A stretch of 34,623 nt of DNA from Desulfarculus sp. (GTDB lineage Bacteria; Desulfobacterota; Desulfarculia; Desulfarculales; Desulfarculaceae). The stretch is from positions 1-34,623 of the forward strand of contig QZKP01000028.1 in assembly GCA_003605055.1 (NCBI GenBank), given 5' to 3'. Both the position numbers and the translations under genes were made by a program. Positions 34,445 through 34,623 of the stretch are shown piece by piece (the stretch's first letter is position 1; every line of letters starts with the position of its first letter). Below the pieces are notes generated by a model. It worked only from the letters and a program-made list of their open reading frames with translations. It made no database searches and was not told where the DNA came from.

Positions 34445-34623
34445 GTGGACGCCGCCCGCCTGGCCGGCCGCCTGAACCTCCTGGGCCCCTGGCTGCGGCG
34501 GGGATTCGGCGGGCCGGTGGTCAAGATCGGCCTGGACGCCGGCCTGGGCTGCCCCCTTCGCCAGGGCGGCCGGGGCCGCGGCGGCTGCGCCTTCTGCCCG
34601 CCGGGCGGCGCGGGCCAGGGTCC
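34445..34623 (+). CDS. Radical SAM protein, TIGR01212/YhcC type (partial)
   Basis: The gene begins at GTG 34445, directly after the preceding TGA, and runs off the window after 59 complete codons. The start VVKIGLDAGLGCP and the spacing Cys36-x11-Cys48-x2-Cys51 (GGCAFC) match the unusual cluster motif of the TIGR01212/YhcC radical SAM family, which differs from the common Cx3Cx2C. The function of the family is not firmly established. The C-terminal part lies outside the window. Confidence 0.8.
   Translation, partial: MDAARLAGRLNLLGPWLRRGFGGPVVKIGLDAGLGCPLRQGGRGRGGCAFCPPGGAGQG

Overview
The window is about 34.6 kb of high-GC bacterial chromosome. Most genes use codons ending in G or C almost exclusively. 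The gene content suggests a strictly anaerobic member of the Desulfobacterota (former Deltaproteobacteria), possibly near the Desulfarculales; that placement is my inference. It rests on an oxygen-sensitive class III ribonucleotide reductase, a K+-dependent membrane pyrophosphatase, CarD, SpoVG, a TSUP-family anion transporter of the kind seen in sulfur-metabolising anaerobes, and the ispE-spoVG-tRNA-Gln-prs-rplY-pth and rho-rpmE-DUF1385-prfA-prmC-murA gene orders.

Layout. Positions 1-794 are non-coding upstream sequence with an inverted-repeat operator and hairpins. At 795-5098 lies a class III RNR locus (nrdD, a redoxin, nrdG), split by about 1.2 kb holding an AT-rich cluster of tiny ORFs, a fragment resembling a second redoxin, and a histone-H1-like gene. 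At 5154-6353 is an AT-rich Schlafen/AlbA_2-type gene that looks acquired. A HAD phosphatase (minus strand) and lipB follow, then a TSUP transporter with a small membrane protein (7960-10090) and an outer-membrane beta-barrel protein with a long structured leader and a strong terminator (10375-11592). Next come a class V aminotransferase with a short 3-phosphoglycerate dehydrogenase (likely serine synthesis), then a DUF1844 protein with a DegP/HtrA protease. The housekeeping block 16223-22323 is ispE, spoVG, tRNA-Gln(UUG), prs, rplY, pth and hppA. Then come carD behind a perfect consensus promoter, rluD, coaE, rho, rpmE, DUF1385, prfA, prmC, murA and comEC. The right end has a convergent MerR-type regulator that diverges from a small membrane-anchored protein, and the first 59 codons of a TIGR01212/YhcC-type radical SAM gene cut by the window edge.

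How the genes work together. NrdD, the redoxin and NrdG form a complete anaerobic dNTP-making system: catalytic subunit, likely electron donor and radical activase. Prs, RplY, Pth, PrfA, PrmC, RpmE, RluD, CarD and Rho serve nucleotide supply, translation and transcription. IspE, MurA and LipB are core biosynthesis. The pyrophosphatase would recover energy from the PPi these reactions release.

The most unusual observations are: (i) the split RNR locus with a redoxin-like fragment beside the tiny-ORF cluster; (ii) a sharp codon-usage mosaic in prfA, where the first 108 codons look foreign to the rest; (iii) a TSUP transporter paired with a small three-helix protein whose layout recalls DUF106/YidC-like proteins; and (iv) several regulatory architectures (an NrdR-like inverted repeat, a consensus carD promoter, mirror-image divergent promoters at the MerR gene, and possibly leaderless comEC). 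I did not find a clearly new multi-gene system.
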